A stretch of DNA of 64,000 bases from Rhizorhabdus dicambivorans (GTDB taxonomy: Bacteria > Pseudomonadota > Alphaproteobacteria > Sphingomonadales > Sphingomonadaceae). Location: contig NZ_CP023449.1 in the NCBI RefSeq assembly GCF_002355275.1, positions 3,078,001 to 3,142,000 of the forward strand, in the 5' to 3' direction. Position numbers and translations under genes: made by a program. Shown one piece after another: positions 1 through 8,823 of the stretch; the stretch's first letter is position 1; each line of letters begins with the position of its first letter. The notes under the pieces are model-generated. The model was not told the origin of the DNA and did no database searches. It saw only the letters and a program-made list of their open reading frames with translations.

Positions 1-1199
1 GGGTTGAAAGGGGCCTTGCCGCACAGAAGCCGCCCATATTCCTCCGCGCAGCTTTCATAGTTGAACTGCGCGTGGATGGTCGCGACACGGACGTCACGCG
101 CGTAGCGCTGCATGGGATTGGCGGCCTGGATCGTCGAAGCGCCACTAGCACGATGCAAAATCTCGACCGCTTCGGCACAACCGCGGACCGACGCGGCGAC
201 ATCGAACTTTATCTTAGCAAGGAACATCGGATCGAACGCTTCGCGAGCCTCGGCCCGGCGGTCCATCTCCTTTGCGTCCTCGGTCAAGACACGCTCAGCC
301 GCATCGATACGCAACCTGACTTCGGCGAGTTGCAGATGCGTCACGGCCGCATCCGCCTGAACGGCGTACATCGTGGCCGTAATGGCCCGCTTCCCCACCC
401 GCGCCATGAAATAATCGAGCGCGCCCTTTGCCATGCCCAGCGGCGCCGCGCCGGACAGCAGGGAGGTGAAGGCGACGAAATTATTATGATAGACGGCGTC
501 AGGCGGCGGCGCGGCATCGGCACGCGCGCCGAGAGTCGGCAGAGCGCGATGCTCCGGCACGAAAACCGGCGTGCGGATGCGCACGGTGTTGCTGCCGGTC
601 GCCTTGAGGCCGCTGACGTTCCAGTCGTTGAGTATCTCGAGATCCCCTGCCGGGATCAGCATCATCCGGTGATCGGGCGCGGCGCTGCCATCTTGCACGA
701 TCGCGCCGAGAAACGACCACGCCGTATTGGGTGAGCCGCTGCAGAACGGCCAGACCCCTTCGACCATATAGCCGCCTTCGGTGGGGGTTGCCTTTCCGGG
801 GCCCGACGCGGTGAGCACGCCGGATACGCGCGGCCCTACCCATTCCATGCCGAAGACATCCTCCTGCGCCTTTTCAGGCAGCATCGCGACCCACCGGTCA
901 TGCGTCGTCGTGACCCAGCTCACCCATCCGGTGGACCCGGCGATCTTCCCGATCGCCGTGTAGACGCGCAGCTGTTCCGCGACCGGAAGCGCAAGGCCGC
1001 CATAGGCGCGCGGAATGCTCATCTGAAACGCGCGGGTTGCATCGAGCGCTGCGATGGTCCGGCCGCTGAGCTGACGAGCCTCTTCTTCGGCAAGCGCCAG
1101 TTCCTGTAGCTCCGGAGTGATCCTGGTTATCGCCGCGACGATCTGATCGGCACTCTCGATGGTCGCGACATTTTCATTCTCATCGGCGAGCGTCGCCAT
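1..1199 (-). CDS. Acyl-CoA dehydrogenase-type flavin monooxygenase (HsaA-like), partial
   Basis: The reading frame starts at ATG 1199 behind GGAGAGTGAAAT and is still open at base 1, so the C-terminus lies outside the window. About 399 residues are visible. The N-terminal stretch (LALAEEEARQLSGRTIAALD, then SIPRAYGGLALP and GSTGWVSW) is typical of the acyl-CoA dehydrogenase-fold hydroxylases. This group includes HsaA and the C2 component of p-hydroxyphenylacetate hydroxylase, which use reduced flavin from a separate reductase to hydroxylate phenols. The start overlaps the end of the upstream transporter gene by 20 bases, so translational coupling is likely. A true acyl-CoA dehydrogenase is possible but less likely, given the oxygenase-rich operon. 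No partner reductase is visible here. Confidence 0.75.
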   Translation of the reverse strand, partial: MATLADENENVATIESADQIVAAITRITPELQELALAEEEARQLSGRTIAALDATRAFQMSIPRAYGGLALPVAEQLRVYTAIGKIAGSTGWVSWVTTTHDRWVAMLPEKAQEDVFGMEWVGPRVSGVLTASGPGKATPTEGGYMVEGVWPFCSGSPNTAWSFLGAIVQDGSAAPDHRMMLIPAGDLEILNDWNVSGLKATGSNTVRIRTPVFVPEHRALPTLGARADAAPPPDAVYHNNFVAFTSLLSGAAPLGMAKGALDYFMARVGKRAITATMYAVQADAAVTHLQLAEVRLRIDAAERVLTEDAKEMDRRAEAREAFDPMFLAKIKFDVAASVRGCAEAVEILHRASGASTIQAANPMQRYARDVRVATIHAQFNYESCAEEYGRLLCGKAPFN

Positions 1200-2586
1200 A
1201 TTTCACTCTCCTTTCGGGATGGTTCGGAAAAGATTGGAGTTCCGCCGATCGAACGACGGCCAATTGCACGATGATCAGCGCGGCCCCGGCGATGACGCCC
1301 AGAAAGGATGCGCCGATGAAAAGCAGGGAAGGATGCCATTTCAGGGCGATTAGAAAGCCTATGAGGAGAGGCGCTCCCGCCGCGCCGAAGCGCCCAACCC
1401 CGATCGCCCACCCCAATGCCGTGGCTTTGACGGCCTCGGGAAATGTTTCCAGGACGAGATTGGTCAACCCGGTGTGAAAGGCGCACATCGTCGCCGCGAT
1501 GATGAACGTCATCGCATCGACCATGTCCGGTTCGTGAACCACCATCGACAATGCCAGCATCGCCGCGATCGACACCAGTATCTCGACATACATGACCCGA
1601 TAGATATCGAAACGCGAAGCCAGCCAGGCTTGGCCTACGGTTCCGATCGCCCCACCCAGGCCGAACATCGCCGCGGCGTTCACCGCCTCCACCGAAGATA
1701 GCCCGGATTTGATCAGCAAGGTCGGAGTCCAGCTGAGGAAGAGATGGAGAACCGCCGAATCGATCAGGAACGCTATCCAGAATAATGCCGTCAGCTTGCG
1801 AAACCGCGCGGAAAGCAACTGCGCGAGCGGCTGCTTGTCAGGGCGATCGCCGCCGGCCCGGTCCTCATCGACCAGGACCGCATCGATCCTGGATGGCCCG
1901 AACAGCCTGTGAACCGACGATATCGCTCGGGCGTGATCGCGGCGGCGCACCAGGAAGGTGACGGATTCGGGGATCAACAGCGCCGCCCCCGCCGTGAGCA
2001 CCAATGTGCTGATCCCGGCGATGACGAGCAGCAGGCTCCACGGCCCATGGCCCGCGACGAGCTTTGCCAGGATGCTTGCCAGGGCGGAACCGAGCGGCAC
2101 GAAGGCCAGCATCAGCGATACGATCAGCCGCGAATGTCGTAGCGGCGAAAATTCCGACGCGAGCGATATGAGGATAGGCAAGGCCGCGCCAAGCCCGAAG
2201 CCTGTCAGAAATCTGATCGACAGCAGCTGGACCAGCGTTTCCGCATAGGCAGTGGCGATCGTGCATGCGCCGGCGAGCACCATCCCCAGCATCGCGACAC
2301 GTTTCCGCCCAAGATGATGGTCGGCCAGCGGGCTCAGCAGCAAGGCGCCCGTGATCGCGCCGAAGAACGCCGATGAGAATATCATGCCGAACGAAGAAAT
2401 GGGGATGTCGAGATCCCTGCCCATATCGTGTGCGATCAATCCGAGAAGCTGGTTGTCCATGCCGTCGAAGATCACCAATAGGCCAAGCATCACCAGAACG
2501 AGGGCCTGCCGGGCGACCAGCCCGCCCTCACGGATGCGCCCTGAATAATCGAACGCAGTGCTTGCCGAAGTCATCGCTGGTTCCAT
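1180..2586 (-). CDS. MFS transporter, aromatic acid:H+ symporter (AAHS) type
   Basis: A 468-residue protein with about twelve hydrophobic segments. Two signatures point to the AAHS family (PcaK/MhpT-like uptake of aromatic acids): the DGMDNQLLG motif in the first membrane helix and LADHHLGRKR in the loop between helices 2 and 3, which matches the family G-x-x-x-D-x-x-G-R-R/K pattern with slight variation. It would take up an aromatic or alicyclic acid across the inner membrane with protons. It sits in the operon with a P450 and a KstD-like enzyme. A second in-frame ATG lies at 2574, and neither start has a strong ribosome-binding site. The substrate cannot be told from the sequence. Confidence 0.85.
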   Translation of the reverse strand: MEPAMTSASTAFDYSGRIREGGLVARQALVLVMLGLLVIFDGMDNQLLGLIAHDMGRDLDIPISSFGMIFSSAFFGAITGALLLSPLADHHLGRKRVAMLGMVLAGACTIATAYAETLVQLLSIRFLTGFGLGAALPILISLASEFSPLRHSRLIVSLMLAFVPLGSALASILAKLVAGHGPWSLLLVIAGISTLVLTAGAALLIPESVTFLVRRRDHARAISSVHRLFGPSRIDAVLVDEDRAGGDRPDKQPLAQLLSARFRKLTALFWIAFLIDSAVLHLFLSWTPTLLIKSGLSSVEAVNAAAMFGLGGAIGTVGQAWLASRFDIYRVMYVEILVSIAAMLALSMVVHEPDMVDAMTFIIAATMCAFHTGLTNLVLETFPEAVKATALGWAIGVGRFGAAGAPLLIGFLIALKWHPSLLFIGASFLGVIAGAALIIVQLAVVRSAELQSFPNHPERRVKYGDARR

Positions 2587-2673
2587 TCGACACCATCTCG
2601 CCGCCCGATCGACCCCACCGGTCGCATATGGCCGACGCCTCTCCTGTTTCCTGTGCTGAGGTGTTTCCGCTGG

Positions 2674-3297
2674 TCAGTCGGTCCGCAGCCAAAGCGCTTC
2701 CTGCTCGCGCAACGCGGCCACCGTCTCGGGCCTGTCAGCGCCCGGAAGATCGTCCCTCGGCGACAGCCCGTCACGCTTCAACAGGTAAGAAAGATACCGA
2801 TAGGACTGGCGATGGGAATCGAGCTGGGCCTGATCGAGAACAAGCCGGCTGGACGGATTGCACGCCATGATCAAATCACGAATATAGACGACGCGCAGTC
2901 CGGCTATCAGCCAGTCTTCGCCGGATCGAACACTGCGCCAGAACAGGCGGGTATGCCCTTCGAAACTTGCCTCGACGCCATCAACTCTTAGAAAATTTCT
3001 GAGCGTACACGGCATCTCGGCTATAGCCCGGTCGCCCCTCACCTTCACGTTGACCGGCTGAAGGATATGGAAATTCAGGTCATCCTTGTCGCCGGATGCC
3101 TTCATCCTTTCGAAGAATTCCTTCGTCCTGGCGACGAACGCATGCCCGCCTCCCTGAAACCAGGATATGTCGATCGAGGAGTCCCGGTGATAGCAGGCCG
3201 CCATCGCCTCCCAATCGCCGTCATCGCGAGCCATGCGTTCGCGGGTGACGACATCGGCGATGGCCAGCCTGTCGAGCAGCGTGCCGTTCTGTACCAT
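2674..3297 (-). CDS. SnoaL/NTF2-like fold protein
   Basis: About 207 residues. The start at ATG 3297 is chosen because GGGAGAGG lies directly upstream; a longer frame to 3354 has no such site. The N-terminal region (LLDRLAIADVVTRERMARDDGDWEAMAACYHRD) is the hallmark of the SnoaL-like/NTF2 fold. That fold is shared by ring-hydroxylating dioxygenase beta subunits, scytalone dehydratase and ketosteroid isomerases. The protein is longer than usual for the fold and has an Arg-rich tail of about 60 residues. It lies between the P450 and the transporter. Dehydratase, isomerase or accessory roles are all possible; no catalytic set is clear enough to choose. Confidence 0.7.
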   Translation of the reverse strand: MVQNGTLLDRLAIADVVTRERMARDDGDWEAMAACYHRDSSIDISWFQGGGHAFVARTKEFFERMKASGDKDDLNFHILQPVNVKVRGDRAIAEMPCTLRNFLRVDGVEASFEGHTRLFWRSVRSGEDWLIAGLRVVYIRDLIMACNPSSRLVLDQAQLDSHRQSYRYLSYLLKRDGLSPRDDLPGADRPETVAALREQEALWLRTD

Positions 3298-3357
3298 ATC
3301 CTCTCCCAGCTCGAACGTCGCCTGGCGGCGCATGTTGAAAACAGTCGGATCCACCGG

Positions 3358-4536
3358 TCAGAGCCGTGTCACCGTCATCGGCAATCGCTGAAACCCGAAC
3401 TCGTTGAAGGTCCCGCCTACGAAGGGTGTCGGAGGATCCTCGGAGGAGAGCCTGAGTGCTGCGGTCCGGGCCGCGACCACTTCCAGCGCGATGCGGCTCT
3501 CGAGCCGGGCGAGCCAGCTGCCCAGGCATGTATGTATGCCCTGACCGAAGGCCAGATGCGCGCGACCTTTGGCGTCGGGCTCGAACGCATCGCCGCTTTC
3601 CGAAGTGGCGCTATCCAGATTGGCCGCCGCGAGCATGAGCATGATCAGCGATCCGGCGGGAATGGAGACGCCGTGCAATTCGATGTCGCGAGTGGTGATG
3701 CGCAGAACGCGGTGGAATGACGGACGTGTGCGAAGCACTTCCTCGATATAGGATTCTATCCAGCCCGCCTCGGCGCGCATCCGCTCCAGATCGGTCGGGC
3801 GTTGGGCGATGGAATAGAGCGTGTTGCCGATCAGGTTGGTGGTCGTCGAATGGCCTGCCACGAACAACAATGTGGCGAATTCGATCAGCTGGCCCGAGGT
3901 CAATTCGCCTGCTCGGTATCGATCCGCCAGCGGAGCGATCACGCCGTCGGGCGCATAGCTTCTGTTCGACACGATCCCAAGGATCAGGTCCGCTATCGTC
4001 GCGCTGGCGTTCGCCACTTCGGGCGACGGCGACACGCCGATGCGCCTCGCCTGGGCCGCCTCGGCAAGAAGCACCGAAAGCTCTCGCACATCGCCGGCCT
4101 GCCCCTCGGTGATGCCGAGCAACAGGCTCATCATGCGGATCGTCAGAGGGCTCGCGAAGTCGTCGATCCCGTCGCAGTCGCCCTTTTCCAGGCAGCGCTC
4201 GTAAAGCTCGGTCGCCGCGCGGCCGATCTGCTCCGATCGAACGGCGACAGCGCTGCGCGTAAAATGGTCCGCGACCATCTTGCGCAGCCGGCCGTGCTCG
4301 GGCGGGTCGGAGAACAGCAGGATGTCGATCGGCGTCGTCCGGCTGGAGAAGCCCCTCGTGTCCATCAACACCGCGCTGACATCCTTGCGGCGGCTCAGAA
4401 CCCAGCAAGGCCGGCCGAAAAATGCCGTTTTCAGGACGGGGTGGTTTTCCCGGAGAAGCGGATAGAAGGGAAAAGGGTTCGCCTGCAGATCGGGATCCGC
4501 CAGATCGAAGCGCTCGATGAGGAGGGACGCGGACAT
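3358..4536 (-). CDS. Cytochrome P450
   Basis: A 392-residue soluble bacterial P450. The I-helix oxygen-activation motif AGHSTTT is at residues 227-233, the ExxR pair at E266/R269, and the haem loop FGQGIHTCLG has the cysteine ligand at C337. The start at ATG 4536 lies one base after the stop of the dienelactone hydrolase gene, which argues for coupling. The frame can be read back to 4761, but that extension runs through the hydrolase gene in another frame and is rejected. The enzyme needs a ferredoxin and reductase, and neither is in the window. It probably hydroxylates the substrate of this operon, which also encodes a KstD-like dehydrogenase. Confidence 0.92.
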   Translation of the reverse strand: MSASLLIERFDLADPDLQANPFPFYPLLRENHPVLKTAFFGRPCWVLSRRKDVSAVLMDTRGFSSRTTPIDILLFSDPPEHGRLRKMVADHFTRSAVAVRSEQIGRAATELYERCLEKGDCDGIDDFASPLTIRMMSLLLGITEGQAGDVRELSVLLAEAAQARRIGVSPSPEVANASATIADLILGIVSNRSYAPDGVIAPLADRYRAGELTSGQLIEFATLLFVAGHSTTTNLIGNTLYSIAQRPTDLERMRAEAGWIESYIEEVLRTRPSFHRVLRITTRDIELHGVSIPAGSLIMLMLAAANLDSATSESGDAFEPDAKGRAHLAFGQGIHTCLGSWLARLESRIALEVVAARTAALRLSSEDPPTPFVGGTFNEFGFQRLPMTVTRL

Positions 4537-4537
4537 C

Positions 4538-5269
4538 TCAATCTTCCCTGTCGGCGAATATGTCTTCGAGAAGATCGGTCGTCGAGCGCCAGGCACGCGC
4601 CGCCGCCACCCGGTCATATCGATTGAGATCAGGCCTCCCGAAGGCGGCTGCGTCGGGAATGCTGAAGCTGTGCGTGACGCCGCCATAGACGTGCATCTGC
4701 CAATCGGCCTTGGCGTCGCCCATTTCCTTCTCGAAACCCGCCCGCTGCGCCTCGGAGACAAGGTGATCCTCCGCCCCGTTGATCACCAGTATCTTGGCTT
4801 TGATATTGGCCGCGTCGGCCGGACTTGCGGTGATGACCGGTGTGTGGATACCGATGGCCGCCCGAATGTCGCCCCCGCTACGGGCCAGTTCGAGCGCGAA
4901 CACCCCGCCGAGGCAGTAACCGACAGCCGCCACACGCTCAGCATTGACCTGCGGAACCGCGCGGACGGCGTCGAGAGAGGCGCGAGCGCGTATGCGGATG
5001 AGCGCGGGATCGGACGTAAGGCGATTTATGATCGGCATGACCTTCGAAAGGTCTTTGTCCATCGTCTGGCCATTGCCGTAGAGATCGCATGCCAGGGCCG
5101 CGTAACCGAGGCTGGTCAGTTTTCTCGCCAGATCGAAATAATGCTCTCCGAGCCCCGATCCACCCGGGAATATGAGAACCGCCGGATACAGCGATGGGCC
5201 ATCGGGCATGAACAGCTGGCTCGCTAACTCGATATTGCCCGCTTTATATTTCAGGATTTGGGAAGCCAT
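4538..5269 (-). CDS. Dienelactone hydrolase family protein
   Basis: A 243-residue alpha/beta hydrolase. The nucleophile elbow is GYCLGG with C119, followed by D168 (NGAEDHLV) and H200 (GGVTHSF). This is the Cys-Asp-His triad of the dienelactone hydrolase family, which opens lactone or ester rings. The start at ATG 5269 has AGGTGA upstream; a longer frame to 5329 lacks a site. It is tightly linked to the P450 gene. In this operon it may open a lactone made by oxygenation, but the classic chlorocatechol role is not supported because no chlorocatechol dioxygenase or maleylacetate reductase is nearby. Confidence 0.85.
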   Translation of the reverse strand: MASQILKYKAGNIELASQLFMPDGPSLYPAVLIFPGGSGLGEHYFDLARKLTSLGYAALACDLYGNGQTMDKDLSKVMPIINRLTSDPALIRIRARASLDAVRAVPQVNAERVAAVGYCLGGVFALELARSGGDIRAAIGIHTPVITASPADAANIKAKILVINGAEDHLVSEAQRAGFEKEMGDAKADWQMHVYGGVTHSFSIPDAAAFGRPDLNRYDRVAAARAWRSTTDLLEDIFADRED

Positions 5270-5372
5270 GGATGTCACCTCTATTCCGATCGACCGTGGG
5301 CGCGGGACATTCGCCTGCCATCCGCGCATCTCCGGGATTTCGCGCCACTCTCGCGGAAATGCGGATCGGCGC

Positions 5373-5957
5373 TCATGCGCCGGTCGCGGGAACGATGCTG
5401 TCGGCGATACCGTTGGCGAGATCCTCCGCCACGGGCTGGAGCATGGGCGTGATCAGCAGGTTGAGCACGCCGCCCGCCATGCCGGTCGCCTGGATGGTCA
5501 GCCGAAACGTCAGTTGCGTTTCGCCAACCGCGCCGCTCTGCGGCGAAACGGAGGACGAAGATCGCTTGCCCGTCAGCAGACCGAGTGCGTGCCGCGCCAT
5601 CCATGCAAGCAGCCGCGAGAGCCCTCGCGTTTGCGGCTGGCGTGAAAGTGCGGGCTGCCCTGCCGTCAGTTCCCGCGCGATGAAATTGCCGTTGCCGACG
5701 ACCGGCTCGTTGACGCCCTCTAGCGTGAAACTCACCCGCCCGCTTTCGTCCCATTCGGTGACCAGCGCCTTGAACTCGGCCACGCGGGTCAGCCCGCCCA
5801 GCTCGCCCTTCAGATACCAGATCGATTCCGTATCGCTCAGCTTCTCGTGCCGCTGATAGCCGGTCACCCGCGGCGCCCAATTGTCCATGTCGCGCACGAA
5901 CGGCCAGACTTCGGAAAACGGCGCCGCGACGATCCGCTCATGTTCTACAGAAGGCAT
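5373..5957 (-). CDS. SRPBCC (START/polyketide cyclase-like) family protein
   Basis: A 194-residue protein that begins VEHERIVAAPFSEVWPFVRD, the first strand and helix of the SRPBCC ligand-binding fold, and continues with WAPRVTGYQRHEKL. The family holds hydrophobic ligands in a deep cavity; some members are cyclases or dehydratases and others only bind. It is followed by a 103-base gap and preceded, two bases away, by the KstD-like gene, so the two are almost certainly cotranscribed. A role in binding or converting a hydrophobic intermediate is inferred from context only. Confidence 0.75.
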   Translation of the reverse strand: MPSVEHERIVAAPFSEVWPFVRDMDNWAPRVTGYQRHEKLSDTESIWYLKGELGGLTRVAEFKALVTEWDESGRVSFTLEGVNEPVVGNGNFIARELTAGQPALSRQPQTRGLSRLLAWMARHALGLLTGKRSSSSVSPQSGAVGETQLTFRLTIQATGMAGGVLNLLITPMLQPVAEDLANGIADSIVPATGA

Positions 5958-5959
5958 GG

Positions 5960-7582
5960 CTAGAACCTGTTCCCGTTGGCCGCCGCGTTACGACCGGCGA
6001 TATGGCCGAATACGAGCCCCGGGCCGATGTTGCCGCCCCCGCCAGGATAGGCCATGCCAGTGAAGCCTCCGCTGACATTGCCGGCGGCGTAGAGACCGTC
6101 GATCGCGCCGCCGCGCACGTTCATCACTTCGGACTTCGCGTTGATCTTGGGCCCGCCCTTCGTGCTGAGCACGCCCGAATAGACCCGGCAGGCATGGAAC
6201 GGCCCGCGCTCGATCGGGCCCAGCGTCTGCAACGTGCCTTCGCGCGACTGATCGCCATAGGCCAGGTCATAGCTGCTGCTGCCCCGCCCAAAATCGGGGT
6301 CGTGGCCCTGCGCGACATGCGCGTTATACCGCTCCACCGTCGCTTCCAGCCCGTCCGGATCCACCCCAATCTTCCCGGCAAGCTCGCGCAGGCTGTCCGC
6401 CGTCTCCATCCATCTGGGAACCGGATCGCCGGGAAAGCGGGTGGCGAAGGGATAGCGCTCCATATAGCCGCTATCGACGATGATCCAAGCCGGCAGGTTC
6501 GGATAGTCGAACGTCATCGCATCGAAATTGTGCATGGCGCGCCCGACATCGCTGTAATTATGCGCCTCGTTGACGAAGCGCCGGCCTTCCCGGTTCACCA
6601 TGATCGACCGCGGATTGGCGCGCTCGCTTCCGGTCAGCCGGTAAAGCTGTCGTCCTTCATATTCCTCGCCCGGAATGCACAGCGATGGCATCCATGCCGC
6701 TTCCTTCGTGTTCGCGACCGCCGCCTGTGCCTCCATCGCCATGATCAGCCCATCGCCCTCGTTGAAGGGCGGGCTCAGCGGCGCCTCGATCGGGCCTGCG
6801 ACATGGTCCTTGACCAGCCCCTCGCTCCACTCGAACCCGCCGCTCGCCAGTATCACCCCGCGCCGCGCGCCGATCCGGTGCGTCTGGCCTTCGCTTTCAT
6901 ATTCGAGGCCGACGACCGCGCCGTCGTCGATCACCAGCCGGCGCGCCCGCGCGTTCCGCCGGAACGCCACCCCCTTGTCCAGCGCGCCCTTGATCAGACC
7001 CGCCATCAGCGCCATCCCGAGACCCACCAGTCCCTTCGCTATCCGATTCCCGATTACCGCGGGGTCCAGCAGATCGAGGCCATCGGTCACATCCTGCGCC
7101 GATACCGGGATCAGGAACATTGGCGACTGGCGCAGATGCGGGCGCATCTCGCCCAGTGTTCCAGCAGGAAACAGTTGCGGCGAAAGCGTCCGGCCGAATG
7201 TGCCTCCGGGCTTTTCGGGTTGATAATCCGGCCTGCGGATGGCGATGAACGAAAGCGGCGTTTCGCCTTCGATGAAGCGGATGACGTCAGGCGCCGCATC
7301 GACAAAAATCTCGGCCAGCTTCATGTCCATGCCGCCCAGCGAAAGGCTGCGCAGATAGGTCAGCGCCTGCTCGCGGGAATCGCTCGACCCTACCTCGCCC
7401 ATATGATCGTTGTTCGGGATCCACGAGCCGCCGCCGGAGATGGCGCTGGTCCCGCCGAACTTGTCGCTGCGCTCCAGCACGAGCACATTTGCGCCATGGT
7501 GCTGCGCGCTGAGCGCCGCCGATACTCCGGCCGCGCCGGAACCGACCACCACAACGTCGAGGATCTCGTCCCAGCCTCGCAT
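5960..7582 (-). CDS. KstD-like FAD-dependent 3-oxo-Delta1-dehydrogenase family protein
   Basis: A 540-residue flavoprotein. The FAD-binding Rossmann motif VVVVGSGAAGVSAALSA is near residue 10, followed by LERSDKFGGTSAISGGGSWIPNN. The C-terminus has GMAYPGGGGNIGPGLVFG, which keeps the tyrosine and glycine that 3-ketosteroid Delta1-dehydrogenases use. The family dehydrogenates a 3-oxo ring next to the carbonyl, but also includes fumarate reductase-like and cyclic-ketone enzymes. No other steroid-specific genes (kshA, hsaC-D set) are visible nearby, so a steroid substrate is not assumed. It is the first gene of the operon running left from about 7640 and has a close paralogue at 13966-15588. Confidence 0.85.
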   Translation of the reverse strand: MRGWDEILDVVVVGSGAAGVSAALSAQHHGANVLVLERSDKFGGTSAISGGGSWIPNNDHMGEVGSSDSREQALTYLRSLSLGGMDMKLAEIFVDAAPDVIRFIEGETPLSFIAIRRPDYQPEKPGGTFGRTLSPQLFPAGTLGEMRPHLRQSPMFLIPVSAQDVTDGLDLLDPAVIGNRIAKGLVGLGMALMAGLIKGALDKGVAFRRNARARRLVIDDGAVVGLEYESEGQTHRIGARRGVILASGGFEWSEGLVKDHVAGPIEAPLSPPFNEGDGLIMAMEAQAAVANTKEAAWMPSLCIPGEEYEGRQLYRLTGSERANPRSIMVNREGRRFVNEAHNYSDVGRAMHNFDAMTFDYPNLPAWIIVDSGYMERYPFATRFPGDPVPRWMETADSLRELAGKIGVDPDGLEATVERYNAHVAQGHDPDFGRGSSSYDLAYGDQSREGTLQTLGPIERGPFHACRVYSGVLSTKGGPKINAKSEVMNVRGGAIDGLYAAGNVSGGFTGMAYPGGGGNIGPGLVFGHIAGRNAAANGNRF

Positions 7583-7888
7583 CTGCCGTCATCTCCTATG
7601 CAATGGCCCGGTCCGATGCCGGGCTCGATCTTCAAAAACATCATAACGTCATTTATGTCAAGATGACAAAATTGATAATAATTTTGCAGTGCCGATTTTC
7701 GTCCACTATACGATTCAAATTATTGATATTATTCGATTTTATTATTTCAGAATTTCACGCGCTTTGGATGTAGCCTAATCGCAATCAGCGAGACCCTTAT
7801 GGGTCGCCGATCCTCGGAACGCGCGCGGCAGCGCAGCCGCATCGCCATGCGGCATCACGCCTTTCATCGAAGGCGAAGCAGACCGGCT
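7583..7888. other. Intergenic region upstream of the KstD-like operon
   Basis: About 300 bases lie between the end of the TetR gene and the start of the first KstD-like gene. The part from roughly 7640 to 7790 is clearly more AT-rich than the surrounding genes and holds the operator and promoter listed separately. No other gene is visible. Confidence 0.6.
7640..7669 (-). promoter_or_regulatory. Probable promoter and TetR operator of the KstD-like operon
   Basis: On the minus strand TTGTCA (7669-7664) and TATGAT (7645-7640) are 18 bases apart, a plausible sigma-70 pair. The interval is filled by the palindrome TGTCA-AGA-TGACA (7656-7668) plus a third half-site CGTCA at 7647-7651. The same three-half-site arrangement occurs ahead of the TetR gene at 8671-8692, so this is probably the TetR binding site. 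Occupancy would cover both promoter boxes, as expected for a repressor. The base pairing and spacing are seen directly; the regulator assignment is inferred. Confidence 0.55.
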
Positions 7889-8644
7889 TCAGCCTTTGGC
7901 CGGCGCGTCCCCGCCTGGGCCGTCGATCGGCTGCCACCAGCCAAGCTTTGCCGGCGCTTCTCTGCAGAGCAGCGCATAGGCTTCCGCAACGATCTTGTCC
8001 GCTTTCCACGATGAAAGCCCGAAGGCGCGCAGCACCATCGATGTCATGCTGTGAATAAATGCCGGGTCGTGCTGGCCGGCGATAATTCGCCGGATAGCCT
8101 CATGCTTGGCGCCCATCAGAAGATCAGCGGCGGTATCCACCGATTCCACATTGAACTCGCCGGCTTCGATGCCCCGTCTTATGTTTCCCCTCACCCCGGT
8201 TGCGACCAGGGCATTTTCATCGAGCAGATCCAGGTGGATGATGAACGCGCCCCAATTTGCATCCATCAACGCGCGCATCAGGAAGGTCTGAAATCCAACC
8301 GCGGTACGCAGCACGGGATCGTTGATCACATCGTCCAGCGCGCCGATGCCCGCCGTCATTTCCTCCGCCAGCTCGAAGGCCAGTTGAATCACGGCTTCGT
8401 CGAGCGAGTCGAAATAGGTGTAGAAGGTGCCGCGCGAGACGCCCGCATGCCGGACAACCTCCTCGATCACGGTCGAGCCGGTGAGCTTCCTGCCGGAGCA
8501 TACGCTGAGGATGGATTGCATCAGGTGCGCCCGCATACGCTGGCGCCTCTCCCGCGCTACGCGCGTCCGGTGATTTTCGCGCGGCAGTGGGGGCGTATCG
8601 CTGTCGGGCTGCGCCGCGACAGCCTTGTCTGCTCCATTCCCCAC
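7889..8644 (-). CDS. TetR/AcrR family transcriptional regulator
   Basis: A 251-residue regulator if it starts at GTG 8644, which has GAGAGGG upstream; an ATG at 8671 in the same frame has no good site and abuts an operator. The helix-turn-helix reads TGSTVIEEVVRHAGVSRGTF followed by YTYFDSLDEAV, the standard TetR_N pattern, and the C-terminal half is the variable ligand and dimer domain. It lies between the glutathione transferase set and the KstD-like operon, on the same strand as both. Shared half-sites at 7647-7668 and 8671-8692 suggest that it represses its own gene and the KstD/P450 operon and is released by a pathway substrate or product. Confidence 0.85.
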   Translation of the reverse strand: MGNGADKAVAAQPDSDTPPLPRENHRTRVARERRQRMRAHLMQSILSVCSGRKLTGSTVIEEVVRHAGVSRGTFYTYFDSLDEAVIQLAFELAEEMTAGIGALDDVINDPVLRTAVGFQTFLMRALMDANWGAFIIHLDLLDENALVATGVRGNIRRGIEAGEFNVESVDTAADLLMGAKHEAIRRIIAGQHDPAFIHSMTSMVLRAFGLSSWKADKIVAEAYALLCREAPAKLGWWQPIDGPGGDAPAKG

Positions 8645-8670
8645 TCGCTTCCCTCTCGAAAGAAATCGCA

Positions 8671-8692
8671 TGTCACTTTTGTCATGATGACA
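8671..8692. promoter_or_regulatory. Probable TetR autoregulatory operator
   Basis: Three TGTCA-type half-sites occur at 8671-8675, 8680-8684 and, inverted, 8688-8692. The last two form TGTCA-TGA-TGACA. The outer arms CGCATGTCA (8667-8675) and TGACATGCG (8688-8696) also pair. Order and spacing match the site at 7647-7668 exactly. Confidence 0.55.
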
Positions 8693-8775
8693 TGCGCTCA
8701 ATTCGAAGAAAAGCGACGATCGCCGGAACACGCGCGTCATGCCATGCCGCGATGGCCGAAAGAGCACATCGCTCC

Positions 8776-8792
8776 GGCGCGCGCGGCGCGCC
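8776..8792. terminator. GC-rich hairpin downstream of the glutathione transferase genes
   Basis: GGCGCGC and GCGCGCC form a perfect 7-bp stem around a 3-base loop just past the stop at 8824. No T-run follows on the minus strand, so it may be only a weak or Rho-assisted terminator. Confidence 0.3.
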
Positions 8793-8823
8793 TGAGCAGC
8801 ACGCGATAGGATCGGAAGGGATT

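Noticed and set aside
3358-4761. Extended N-terminus of the first P450
   Set aside because: The extra 75 residues overlap the dienelactone hydrolase gene out of frame and are not P450-like.
6002-7666. Long open frame (554 codons) on the plus strand opposite the KstD-like gene
   Set aside because: It mirrors the codon structure of the GC-rich minus-strand gene, has no recognisable motifs and is rich in Arg and His, as shadows usually are.
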